A DNA stretch of 64,000 nucleotides from Alsobacter soli (GTDB taxonomy: Bacteria > Pseudomonadota > Alphaproteobacteria > Rhizobiales > Beijerinckiaceae): the NCBI RefSeq assembly GCF_003004785.1, contig NZ_PVZS01000004.1, forward strand, positions 98,103 through 162,102, in the 5' to 3' direction. Below, piece after piece: positions 12,657 through 21,715 of the stretch. A program made the translations under genes and the position numbers. A model generated the notes under the pieces. That model was given only the letters and a program-made list of their open reading frames with translations, was not told where the DNA came from and made no database searches. Every line of letters starts with the position of its first letter. The stretch's first letter is position 1.

Positions 12657-14675
12657 TCAGCCCTGCTTCCTCAACCGCCAGATCGCGACCGAGCGGTCGT
12701 TCGGATCCAGCGCGATCTGGTGCGTCTTGCCGTGCAGCGTGAAGCGATAGCCGAGCAGCAGGTCCTCGACGTCCAGCGCGCCATGGTCCGGCAGGCCGAA
12801 CTCCCACAAGGGGATCTCGTAGGCGCAATCCTGCCGATGGTGCGGGTCGAGATTGACCAGGCAGAACACGCACTCGGACCGGTCCGGAGCCCACTTTGCG
12901 TAGGCCAGGACGTTGTCGTTCCAGGCGTTGAGGAAGGTGACGTTACGGAAGTCCTGCAGCGCGGCGTACTCGCGCCTGATCCGGTTCAGCGCGCGGATGT
13001 GATCCTTGATGTGCCAGGGCTGGTCGAGGTCCCAGGCCTTGATCTCGTATTTCTCGCTGTCGAGGTACTCTTCCTTGCCGGGGATTGGGGCCGCATCGCA
13101 GACCTCGAAGCCGTTGTACATGCCCCAGACGCTCGACAGCGTGGCGGCGAGAGTCGCGCGCACGATGAACCCAGGCCGGCCGCTGGTCTGCAGGTAATAG
13201 GGGTTGATGTCCGGCGTGTTCACGAAAAAGTTCGGGCGGTAGTACTCACCCATCTCGCCCGCGAGCTCGAGCGCGTAGTCCTGGATCTCCGTCTTGTCGT
13301 TGCGCCACGTGAAGTATGTATAGGACTGCTGGAAGCCGATTTTCGCCAGCTTCTTCATCATCTTCGGCCGAGTGAAGGCCTCCGCCAGGAAGAGCACGTC
13401 CGGGTGTCGCTCGTTGATGTCGCGGATCATCCACTCCCAGAAGGGGATCGGCTTCGTGTGCGGATTGTCCACGCGGAAGATCTTCACGCCGTGCTCGACC
13501 CAGAACAGGAAGGCGTCACGCAGGGCGTACCAGAGGTCCGGAAAGGACTCGCCGTAGAAATGGACGTTGACGATGTCCTCGTACTTCTTGGGCGGGTTCT
13601 CGGCGAAGCGGATGGTGCCGTCGGGGCGCCACTCGAACCACTCGGGATGCTCCTTGATCCAGGGGTGGTCGGGAGAGCACTGCACGGCGAAGTCGAGGGC
13701 GATCTCCAGCCCATGCCCGCGGGCGGCCGCGACCAGTCGGTCAAAGTCATCCAGCGTGCCGAGCTCCGGATGGATGGCGGTGTGCCCGCCCTCGTCCGCG
13801 CCGATGGCGTAAACGCTGCCGGGGTCGTTGGGGCCGGCTTTCAGGGCGTTGTTGCGGCCCTTGCGGTTCGTGCGGCCGATCGGGTGGATCGGCGTGAAGT
13901 ACAGGACGTCGAACCCGAGGTCGCGCACATATGGCAGCTTGCGGATCACGTCGTCGAAGGTCCCGTGCCTGACCGGATCGTCGGACTGGGATCGTGGAAA
14001 CAGTTCGTACCAGGCCGAGAAGCGCGCCGCTGTTCGATCGGCGACCACGGTCAGGGTCCGCGGGTACCGGGACAGGTTGGCCCGCTCACCCAGGCGCTGC
14101 ATCAGGTCCTCGGTCTCGTCCGCGAGCAGGACGTCGAGGCGGGACGGATCGCGATAGGGCAGTTGGTCGAGGCGGAAGAGGATCCGCGCCTTCACCTCGG
14201 CGTCCGGCCCGTCGGCTTCGAGCGAGCGCAGCATGGACTCGCCCTCGGACAACTCCAGCCCGATGTCCTGGCCGGCGTCGCGCTTCTTGGTGACGTCGCG
14301 GGACCACGACGCGTAGGGATCGCGCCAGCCCTCGATCGTGTAGAGCCAGCGCGTGTTGCGATCGAGAATGAAGGATCCGGCCCAGCGGTCGTTCTCGACG
14401 AAGGCCATCGGCGCCCGCCGCCAGCGGGCCTCGTCCGCCGGTCGGTAGAGCACCTCAGCCCTGACGACCTCGTGTCCGTCCGTGAAAATGTCCGCTTCGA
14501 CGGTGAACAGGTCGCCGACGACACGCTTGGCCGGGGCGGCGCCGGCGTCGATCTCGGGCGCGACGCCCTCGATGATCACCCTCCCCTCGCCACGCGGGGG
14601 CGAGCCCGCTTCGGCGCGCGGGGAACGGACGGCGCGGGGGGCAGAGGATCGCGTCTGGCTGCGGGGCGGCGTCAT
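12657..14675 (-). CDS. glgE: Alpha-1,4-glucan:maltose-1-phosphate maltosyltransferase
   Basis: A 672-residue GH13 enzyme that adds maltosyl units from maltose-1-phosphate to alpha-1,4-glucan. Features: N-terminal beta domain (VVGDLFTVEADIFTDGHE), DVLYFTPIHPIGRTNRKG, an ALDFAVQCSPDHPW segment, FRVDNPHTKPIPFWEW with nucleophile Asp403, FLAEAFTRPKMM with Glu432, and a C-terminal all-beta domain. The start ATG at 14675 makes a 4-base ATGA overlap with the stop of malQ-treY; longer upstream starts would lie within that gene. Its neighbours supply donor (TreS-Mak) and branching (GlgB), so the GlgE pathway is complete here. Confidence 0.96.
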   Translation of the reverse strand: MTPPRSQTRSSAPRAVRSPRAEAGSPPRGEGRVIIEGVAPEIDAGAAPAKRVVGDLFTVEADIFTDGHEVVRAEVLYRPADEARWRRAPMAFVENDRWAGSFILDRNTRWLYTIEGWRDPYASWSRDVTKKRDAGQDIGLELSEGESMLRSLEADGPDAEVKARILFRLDQLPYRDPSRLDVLLADETEDLMQRLGERANLSRYPRTLTVVADRTAARFSAWYELFPRSQSDDPVRHGTFDDVIRKLPYVRDLGFDVLYFTPIHPIGRTNRKGRNNALKAGPNDPGSVYAIGADEGGHTAIHPELGTLDDFDRLVAAARGHGLEIALDFAVQCSPDHPWIKEHPEWFEWRPDGTIRFAENPPKKYEDIVNVHFYGESFPDLWYALRDAFLFWVEHGVKIFRVDNPHTKPIPFWEWMIRDINERHPDVLFLAEAFTRPKMMKKLAKIGFQQSYTYFTWRNDKTEIQDYALELAGEMGEYYRPNFFVNTPDINPYYLQTSGRPGFIVRATLAATLSSVWGMYNGFEVCDAAPIPGKEEYLDSEKYEIKAWDLDQPWHIKDHIRALNRIRREYAALQDFRNVTFLNAWNDNVLAYAKWAPDRSECVFCLVNLDPHHRQDCAYEIPLWEFGLPDHGALDVEDLLLGYRFTLHGKTHQIALDPNDRSVAIWRLRKQG

Positions 14676-17600
14676 GGGGAAGCTCTCAGCAGTGCAATGG
14701 GGAAGCGGGAGAAGAGTTCCGCGACGGGAATCGGCTTGCCCGAGGTCTGGAGAGGCTCGCCGGAGATCACGTCGCGCCATTTGGCCTCGGGCAGGACCAG
14801 GCTCGTGCCCGCCCAGGCGGCCCGGCGAGGCGTCAGTTCGCCAGGTCCGAGAAGGAGACCGGTGAGGCGCTGCACCGCCAGAACCAGCCGTTCGCCATCA
14901 TTGGCGCGCCCGAAGGCGAGAACGTGATCGGCCTGGGGCCCCTCGGCAGTGATGGCTTCGTAGTCGCCCGAGGCATAGAGATCCGGGGCGGCGGCGCGGT
15001 CGGCCAGCAGGGCGCGAATGAGGGCCTGCTTCACCCGGCCATCGGGCCAGTCTTCCAGCAAATCGCGGAGGGGCTCTGGCCGAGCGAGCGCCTTGGCGCG
15101 GGCGCGGTAGTCCACCGGGCGGCGATTGTCCGGATCCACAAGCGACAGGTCCCAGAAGTCCGTTCCCTGGTAGAAATCGGGAACGCCCGGAACGCAGCAT
15201 TTGAGAGCGGTGCGGGCCAGGCTGATCAAGGCTCCGCGTCGGGCGAGCCGCTGTGCGAGCGGACGCAGGGCCGCCAGCGCAGGGCTCTTCGGCGCCACGA
15301 CAGAGCCGAGCCAGGCCTTGGCCTTGGCTTCGTACTCAAGGTCGGGGTCGATCCAGCTCGAGCGACGCTTGGACTCCCGCAGCGCCTTCTCGGCGTATCG
15401 CTCCAGTCGTTCCCGGAAGCTCGTGAGCTGCTTGCGGTCGTCCTGCTCCAGCAACTCCACCGGCCAGGCGCCCAGGATCGACTGGAGCAGCATCCACCTG
15501 TCGTTGGCGTCCGGCGCGCCGCCGCCCATCAGATCGGATGTGAGGCGCTCGGTCTCGGCGAACGCGTCGGCCCACGCCTGGTGCTCCTCGGCCAGGGCCA
15601 GCAGGCGGGAACGGGCGTCCTCGCCCCGCTTGGTGTCGTGAGTGGCCGTGCCCGTCATGGCGTGCGGCCAGTCTCGGGCGCGCTCGCCCATTGCGGCGTG
15701 GAACTTCTCGAGACCCACCCCGAAACTGGCGGGGTCTCCGCCGACCTCGTTGAGCGCGAGCAGCCGGACATGGCGGTAGAACAGGGTGTCTTCGAGGCCC
15801 TTGGCCATCACGGGCCCGGTGAGTTGCTGGAAACGCCGGCGCGCGCGAGCGGCGAGCTCCGGAGAACGACGCGCGACAGGCCCATCATCGAGCAGCACGG
15901 CTCTGATGAACGCGCAGGCTTCGCCGCCGGCCGACCCCAGGCGGGCGCCCGTTTCCTCGAGCACCTGATCCAGAAGAGCGACGTCCTCCGGGTTCCAGCC
16001 ATCCTGGCCGGGCGGCGCCACCGCATCCGAGAGGTAGGTCCGGTAGACCGGAAAGGCGGCCACCATGGCGCTGACCGCGGGCCGCAGGCGCGCAGGAACC
16101 AGGTCGCGGGTGTCTCGTCCGCAGCGGGCGACGGCGGCAAGGTCCGACACGATGGCTTCGCGCTCGCTCGCGAAGCTCGTCTCCAGCAGCTCCAGCTTCG
16201 CCGAGTAGAGCTGCTCGCCCGGTGGGCGTGGGTCGGCCCGGACCTGCGCATAGAGCGAGTCCAGGGAGGCCTCCGCGGCGGGGTCCAGGAATACGCCATC
16301 GAGCAGGCCCATCACGTCGTAGCCTGTCGTTCCAGAGAGCGGCCATGGCCGAAGCTCTTCGCCCGGCTCCAGGATCTTCTCAGCCACGATGTAGACGCCC
16401 GGCCCGACTGCGCGGCGCAATCGCCCCAGATAAGCCTCCGGGTCGGACAAACCATCGATGTGATCGATCCGCAGGCCCTGGATGCGGCCCTCGCGCACGA
16501 AACGGAGAAGCAGGGCGTGCGCCCGGTCGAAAACCGCCGGGATCTCGACCCGAAGCCCCGCCAAGGCATTCACGTCGAAGAACCGGCGGTAATTGAGGTC
16601 GCTGGCGGCGAGCCGCCACTCGGCCAGGCGCCAGTTCTGTTCCTCCAGGAGCCGGTGCAGCGCCTCGTAAGAGGCAGGCTCCCCCGGCGAGCCGTTGAAG
16701 GCGGCCAAGGCCTGGTCGACGGCCCTGCGCATGGGGCGCGACCCCTCCGCCCTGGATACGAAGCCACCGGCCAGCAAGGCCGCGCGTTCGTAGACCTGCT
16801 CCCCTTCGCGCGCCTCGCGACTCAGAGTGCGGAGGCCATCCAGGACGCCCAGAAGAGCTGCACGCTCGGCCGACCCCGCCTTCAACGAGCTTGCGCCAGC
16901 CTCCAGAACCACCGGCCAGGTGAGCGGAGAGATCGGCAGGAACTCGTCGTAGTAGGCCACGCCGAAGCCGCCCCGAGCGGCGTCCCAGACGAGCGCGAGC
17001 TCGCCCGATTCCAGCGCGGCCCCGTACCCTTGGCCAAGCAAGGGCAACAGGACCTTGCCGTCCGCCCCGGGCCGATCCCAGTCGACGTCGAAGGCCTGCG
17101 CGCCGGGGGACATTCGGCCCCAGGCCAGCATGGAACGCCAGAGCGGGTTGTCCTTTCCGATCCCCATGTGGTTCGGAACGATGTCGACAACGAGGCCCAG
17201 GCCGCTCCGCCGCAGCGCGTCCGAGAAGCGCAGGAAGGCCGCCTCGCCGCCCAACTCGGGGTTGATCTGGCCGTGGTCGACGATGTCGTAGCCGTGGGTC
17301 GAGCCGGGACGCGCGTTCTGGATCGGCGAGGCGTAGACGTGGCTGACGCCGAGTTGGACCAGGTCGGGCAAGACCTTGAGCGCGTCGTCGAACGTGAAGC
17401 CGGCGTGGAACTGGAAGCGGTAGGTCGCCCGGGGAATGGCCTGCGCGGCGCCGAGCCCCTGGCCTCTTCCTTCCTGAGCCATGGCGCGCCCGAGTTCGGC
17501 CAAGGCGCCGTCCTCCGCGACGAGCTCGCCCACGGTGAGCGTGGAACGCCGGCGCCAGTTGGGATGTCCGCCAACCAGTCCAGGCATGTTGGCCTGGTTC

Positions 17601-19525
17601 ATCTCCAGGGCGACGTCCTCGACCTGCAGGGCAGCCAAGGCCGAGGGGGTCCGGGCAAGAAAGCGGCAGGCCGCGCCCAGGGGCGGCCGAGCGGGCGGTC
17701 CGCCTTCCGGGAGCAGGCCTTCCCGGGCCAGCGCCTCGGAAAACCGCTTGCGTTCCTGAAGCCGCTCCTGGCGGTCGTTCTCGGCCCGGGCGGCGTCATA
17801 GATGCCGAAGGTTTCGCGCAGGTCGACGTCGAGGCCGCGCCACCATCCCGCGAAGGTCGGCAGATCGTGAGTGGACAGCGCCGCCATCGCGGGCTGCGGA
17901 TAGGCCTGCGGCGGCTTGAACCCCGTCTCGTCCTCCTCGAAGAAGAAGACCCGATAGCTGAGCACGCCGGATGCCATGATCGCTTCGGAAAATCCCTCGG
18001 GGGCGGTGCCCAGATCCTCGGCGATGACGAGGCACTGCGCCCTGTGGCTCTCGATGCGCAGCGCCGCCAACAGCGCCTCGAAGGGATACTCCAGGTACGC
18101 GCCTTCCGCGGCTGTCCCGCCCGGCGGAATCAGAAACAGCCGGGCGAGCTGGAAGGCGTGGTCGATGCGGATGGCGCCCGCATGGCGCGCATTGGCGGCC
18201 ACGAGCGAGCGGAAGCCGGCGAGGCCCTGCTCGGCCAGGGTGACCGGATTGAAGGCCGGCAGTCCCCAGTTCTGGCCCTGGGGACCCAGCAGGTCCGGCG
18301 GGGCTCCCACCGCGTATGCGGGGATGTAGCGGTCCGGCGCGGACCAGACCTCCGAGCCGAAGCGGTCCGGACCCACCGCCAAGTCGCGGTAGAGCCCCAG
18401 CGCCATGCCTGCGTCTCGGGCGGCGGCCGCCGCGTCGCCCAGCTGTCGATCGGCCAGCCATTGCAGCCAGGCGTGAAAGGCCACCCGGCCTTCGTTCTCG
18501 GCTCGGAAGGCTCGAACCGCCTCGGATCGGCAATCGTGCAGTTCTCCGGGCCATTCGCCTGACCAGAGCAGGCCGTGGGCCTTGAAGTGCTCAGAAAGCG
18601 CCTCGAAGGTGGCGTGGGCCTCAAGAAGATGCCCGCCGTCCTGGCGGAAGCGAGCGAACTCGCGGTCCTTGAGCCAACCTTCGCCACCGTTCCAGAGGGC
18701 GTCGAGGGCGACGCGGCGTTCGGCCCAGGCCTGCTCGTAGTCGACGAGCCCCTTGAGAGGAGACGCGCCTGCTTTCGGGGCCGCGACGCGCCCCGGCTTC
18801 TTAGGCGGCGATACGTCTTCCGGGTTGATGTAGAGCGTCTCCAGGAACAGCCGGGAGGACGGGGAATAAGGGGAAATCTTGGAGCGGTCTGACGCGAACA
18901 AGGCATGCACGGGGCTGAGGCCCAAAAACGACGCCCCGCGCTTGGCCGCGCCGGCGGCCAGCTCCCCAGCCGCGGTGTAATCCCCAACGCCCGCGTCCCG
19001 GCCCGATCGCAGCCCATAGAGCTGGGCGGTGACGCCCCACCAGCGCTCCCCTTTTCTCAAGGGCTCCGGCGCCCAGCAACGCTCAGGGGCGGCGACCACC
19101 GTGGACGAGATGTGCAGTCCGCCCGTTCCGCGAACTTCCAGCCGGTGATAGCCGGCTGGCAGGGCGGGCATGAGCGCATCGCCCAGCTTGCCTTCACGGG
19201 CCGAGCCGTCCTCCAGGGCGAGCGTCCAGGTGGCCCCGGGCAGTTCGCCTCGCGCATGAAGGCGCCAAGCGCGACCCGCGGGCGCGACCACTAGCGGAGG
19301 GATGGGTCCCCTACGCAAGGCGCGCGCGTGCGCCAGGCTTTCCCGGGCCTGATCCGGCGAGGCTGTCGGAAGACCCAGGGCCTCGAGTAAGCCACGACGC
19401 GTCGCCTCCGGGACATCAGCGGGATTGCCGTAGGCGTCCGCGTAGGATTCCGCGATGCCGACCAGGCGCGCGAGTTCGGCGATATCTGCGTCGTGGCCCT
19501 TGGGGGCGCGGGCTTGTCCGCTCAC
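14672..19525 (-). CDS. Fused 4-alpha-glucanotransferase / malto-oligosyltrehalose synthase (MalQ-TreY)
   Basis: A 1617-residue fusion. Residues 1 to about 690 are a MalQ-type amylomaltase: ELARLVGIAESYADAYG at the start, ISPYSPSSRLFLETLYIN, IRIDHAFQLARLF, VIAEDLGTAPEGF and LSTHDLPTFAGWW. From about 700 TreY begins with ATYRFQFHAGFTFDDA, followed by VVDIVPNHMGIG, LRIDHIDGLSDPEAYL, YIVAEKILEPGEEL and GTATHDTKRGEDARSR, about 920 residues in all, a full-length TreY. The start is GTG at 19525: GAGGAGG lies ideally upstream and GTGA overlaps the glgX stop. There is no stop or frameshift between the halves. It would rearrange maltooligosaccharides and cap their ends as trehalose for TreZ. Confidence 0.92.
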   Translation of the reverse strand: MSGQARAPKGHDADIAELARLVGIAESYADAYGNPADVPEATRRGLLEALGLPTASPDQARESLAHARALRRGPIPPLVVAPAGRAWRLHARGELPGATWTLALEDGSAREGKLGDALMPALPAGYHRLEVRGTGGLHISSTVVAAPERCWAPEPLRKGERWWGVTAQLYGLRSGRDAGVGDYTAAGELAAGAAKRGASFLGLSPVHALFASDRSKISPYSPSSRLFLETLYINPEDVSPPKKPGRVAAPKAGASPLKGLVDYEQAWAERRVALDALWNGGEGWLKDREFARFRQDGGHLLEAHATFEALSEHFKAHGLLWSGEWPGELHDCRSEAVRAFRAENEGRVAFHAWLQWLADRQLGDAAAAARDAGMALGLYRDLAVGPDRFGSEVWSAPDRYIPAYAVGAPPDLLGPQGQNWGLPAFNPVTLAEQGLAGFRSLVAANARHAGAIRIDHAFQLARLFLIPPGGTAAEGAYLEYPFEALLAALRIESHRAQCLVIAEDLGTAPEGFSEAIMASGVLSYRVFFFEEDETGFKPPQAYPQPAMAALSTHDLPTFAGWWRGLDVDLRETFGIYDAARAENDRQERLQERKRFSEALAREGLLPEGGPPARPPLGAACRFLARTPSALAALQVEDVALEMNQANMPGLVGGHPNWRRRSTLTVGELVAEDGALAELGRAMAQEGRGQGLGAAQAIPRATYRFQFHAGFTFDDALKVLPDLVQLGVSHVYASPIQNARPGSTHGYDIVDHGQINPELGGEAAFLRFSDALRRSGLGLVVDIVPNHMGIGKDNPLWRSMLAWGRMSPGAQAFDVDWDRPGADGKVLLPLLGQGYGAALESGELALVWDAARGGFGVAYYDEFLPISPLTWPVVLEAGASSLKAGSAERAALLGVLDGLRTLSREAREGEQVYERAALLAGGFVSRAEGSRPMRRAVDQALAAFNGSPGEPASYEALHRLLEEQNWRLAEWRLAASDLNYRRFFDVNALAGLRVEIPAVFDRAHALLLRFVREGRIQGLRIDHIDGLSDPEAYLGRLRRAVGPGVYIVAEKILEPGEELRPWPLSGTTGYDVMGLLDGVFLDPAAEASLDSLYAQVRADPRPPGEQLYSAKLELLETSFASEREAIVSDLAAVARCGRDTRDLVPARLRPAVSAMVAAFPVYRTYLSDAVAPPGQDGWNPEDVALLDQVLEETGARLGSAGGEACAFIRAVLLDDGPVARRSPELAARARRRFQQLTGPVMAKGLEDTLFYRHVRLLALNEVGGDPASFGVGLEKFHAAMGERARDWPHAMTGTATHDTKRGEDARSRLLALAEEHQAWADAFAETERLTSDLMGGGAPDANDRWMLLQSILGAWPVELLEQDDRKQLTSFRERLERYAEKALRESKRRSSWIDPDLEYEAKAKAWLGSVVAPKSPALAALRPLAQRLARRGALISLARTALKCCVPGVPDFYQGTDFWDLSLVDPDNRRPVDYRARAKALARPEPLRDLLEDWPDGRVKQALIRALLADRAAAPDLYASGDYEAITAEGPQADHVLAFGRANDGERLVLAVQRLTGLLLGPGELTPRRAAWAGTSLVLPEAKWRDVISGEPLQTSGKPIPVAELFSRFPIALLRASP

Positions 19526-21663
19526 TGGACCTCCTCGGGGATGACGGCCCCTGGGCCCTGCTGCGCATCCGGGCTCGGGGAATGCAGGAAAATCGCGAAG
19601 GAGCGGGCCTCCAGCTCGTAAACGCCACCCGGCTCCAGGATGGGGGCGGCTCCACGGACGACGCCGTCCGGGAGCTCCGTGCCGAAAACCTTGACCCACC
19701 GCCCGCCGCGCAGGTGCGGCGTCAGGCGGAACCGCACGTCTTCTTCGCCGGCGTTAAACAACAGCAGCAAACGCTCCGACGGATGGGAGTTTCCCATCTG
19801 GACGCCCAGCGCCTTGCGCGCCGGGTCGGCCCAATCGGCGCGGGTCATCTCCCGACCTTCGGGGGTGAGCCAGTGCACGTCGCGGAGCCCCGTCTCGCGG
19901 TTCATGGCGCCGCTCGGAAAGGCGTCCGGCCGCAGGGCGCGATGGCGGCGACGGAAACCGGCGAGCGCCTGCACGAAGGCGGGCAGGTCAGGGTCCGCCG
20001 TCCAGCCGGCCTGCCAGTCGAACCAGCTGGTCTCGTTGTCCTGGCAATAGGGGTTGTTGTTCCCGCCCTGGGTGCGGGAGAGCTCGTCGCCCATCAGCAG
20101 CATGGGCGTGCCGATCGACATCATCACGGTGGCGAGCAGGTTGCGCTTCTGCCGCGCCCTCAAGGCCAGGACCTCCGGATCCTCCGTCGGCCCCTCCACG
20201 CCGCAGTTCCAGGACAGGTTGTGCGGGTGGCCGTCCTGGCCGTTCTCGCCGTTGGCCTGGTTGTGGCGCTCGTTGTAGCTGACGAGGTCCTCCAGCGTGA
20301 AACCGTCGTGCGAGCAGACGAAGTGGATGGAGGTCCAGGGCTGCCGGCCCTCGTGCTCGAAGATCTCACGGGAGCCCATGATGACGCGGGCCAGCTCGGG
20401 CAGGCGGCCCTCGTCGCCGCGCCAGTAGGAACGGATCACGTCGCGGAAGCGGTCGTTCCACTCGGACCAGCCCGGCGGGAACCCGCCGAGGCGGTAGCCG
20501 GCGTCGCCCAGGTCCCAGGGTTCCGCGATCAGCTTGACGCGGCTCAGGACAGGGTCCTGGTTCACGGCCCGGAGGAAGCCAGCCCGCTCCCAGAAATCGA
20601 AGCTGTCGCGCGCCAGCGTGGTGGCGAGATCGAAGCGGAAGCCATCGATGCGGTAGGCCTGCACCCAGTGGCGCAGACTGTCCATCACCATCTGCATCAC
20701 GCGCGGATGGCCGAGGTCGAGCGTGTTTCCCGTACCGGTCGCGTCCCAGTAGAACCGCGGGTTGTCGGGGACGAGCTTGTAGTAGCTCGCGTTGTCGATG
20801 CCGCGCCACGACAGGGTGGGCCCGAACTGGTTGCCCTCGGCCGTGTGGTTGTAGACGACGTCCAGGATGACCTCGATGCCGGCCGCATGGAGCGTGGCGA
20901 TCGCAGCCTTGAGGCCGTGGACGCCGTCCTCGCTCAGGTAGCGCGGGTCCGGCGCGAAATAGCCCAGCGTCGAATAACCCCAGTAATTCTTCAGCCCCTT
21001 CTCGACCAGGAAGCGGTCGTCCGAGTAGGCGTGGATCGGCAAAAGCTCGACCGCGGTGACGCCGAGCTTTAGCAGGTGCTCGACGATCGCGGGATGCGCG
21101 AGGGCGTCGTAGGTGCCCCGCATCGCCATGGGGATGTCGGGATGGAGCTGGCTCAGGCCCTTGACGTGGGCCTCGTAGATGAAGCTGTCCCGCATCGGAC
21201 GGCGGGGCGGGCGATCGTCGCCCCAGGTGTAGGCCGGGTCCTCCACCACGCATTTCGGCATCATGGGAGCGCTGTCGCGCCGGTCCATGGTGAGGTCGCC
21301 GCGGTGGGCGCCCATGCGGTAGCCGAACAGGGCGTCGTGCCAGCGAATGCGCCCGGACAGGAGACGCGCGTAAGGGTCGAGCAAGAGCTTGTTGGGGTTG
21401 AACCTGTGACCGGCGGCCGGCTCATAGCGGCCGTGGACGCGGTAGCCGTAAAGCTGGCCCGGCCGAAGGCCCGCGACGTAGGCATGAAAGACCTGGTCGG
21501 TGCGCGCCGGCATGCGGATGCGGCGGGTCTCGCGCCGGCCGGTGGAGTCGAACAGGCACAGATCGACAGCCGAGGCATGGGCGGAGAACAGGGCGAAGTT
21601 CACCCCCCGCCCATCCCATGCGGCTCCGAGGGGCCAAGGCCGCCCCTCCTCGATCCGGATCAT
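19522..21663 (-). CDS. glgX: Glycogen debranching enzyme (GlgX/TreX, isoamylase type)
   Basis: A 713-residue GH13_11 enzyme hydrolysing alpha-1,6 branches. It has an N-terminal CBM48 (WDGRGVNFALFSAHASAVDL), VILDVVYNHTAEGNQFGP, IDGFRFDLATTLAR (nucleophile Asp), KLIAEPWDLGDAGY (acid/base Glu) and FVCSHDGFTLEDLVSYNERH, all in register, and GNNNPYCQDNETSWFDW. Length is normal. The stop overlaps the GTG of malQ-treY, and otsA ends 52 bases upstream. Next to treY and treZ it most likely works as TreX, providing linear chains for trehalose formation. The ribosome site before the ATG is weak (GGGG). Confidence 0.95.
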   Translation of the reverse strand: MIRIEEGRPWPLGAAWDGRGVNFALFSAHASAVDLCLFDSTGRRETRRIRMPARTDQVFHAYVAGLRPGQLYGYRVHGRYEPAAGHRFNPNKLLLDPYARLLSGRIRWHDALFGYRMGAHRGDLTMDRRDSAPMMPKCVVEDPAYTWGDDRPPRRPMRDSFIYEAHVKGLSQLHPDIPMAMRGTYDALAHPAIVEHLLKLGVTAVELLPIHAYSDDRFLVEKGLKNYWGYSTLGYFAPDPRYLSEDGVHGLKAAIATLHAAGIEVILDVVYNHTAEGNQFGPTLSWRGIDNASYYKLVPDNPRFYWDATGTGNTLDLGHPRVMQMVMDSLRHWVQAYRIDGFRFDLATTLARDSFDFWERAGFLRAVNQDPVLSRVKLIAEPWDLGDAGYRLGGFPPGWSEWNDRFRDVIRSYWRGDEGRLPELARVIMGSREIFEHEGRQPWTSIHFVCSHDGFTLEDLVSYNERHNQANGENGQDGHPHNLSWNCGVEGPTEDPEVLALRARQKRNLLATVMMSIGTPMLLMGDELSRTQGGNNNPYCQDNETSWFDWQAGWTADPDLPAFVQALAGFRRRHRALRPDAFPSGAMNRETGLRDVHWLTPEGREMTRADWADPARKALGVQMGNSHPSERLLLLFNAGEEDVRFRLTPHLRGGRWVKVFGTELPDGVVRGAAPILEPGGVYELEARSFAIFLHSPSPDAQQGPGAVIPEEVQ

Positions 21664-21715
21664 TCAAAATGCCCCGACTTGCGCTTCGTCGCAGCAGGAA
21701 CGAACGAGGGCGGGA

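Noticed and set aside
12720-14927. A 735-codon plus-strand frame antisense to glgE
   Set aside because: Shadow of glgE; no domain.
14924-18562. A 1212-codon open frame on the plus strand, antisense to MalQ-TreY
   Set aside because: It mirrors the real gene codon by codon, its product is low-complexity Arg/Ala/Gly/Val-rich without any domain, and such long antisense frames are expected from the high third-position GC.
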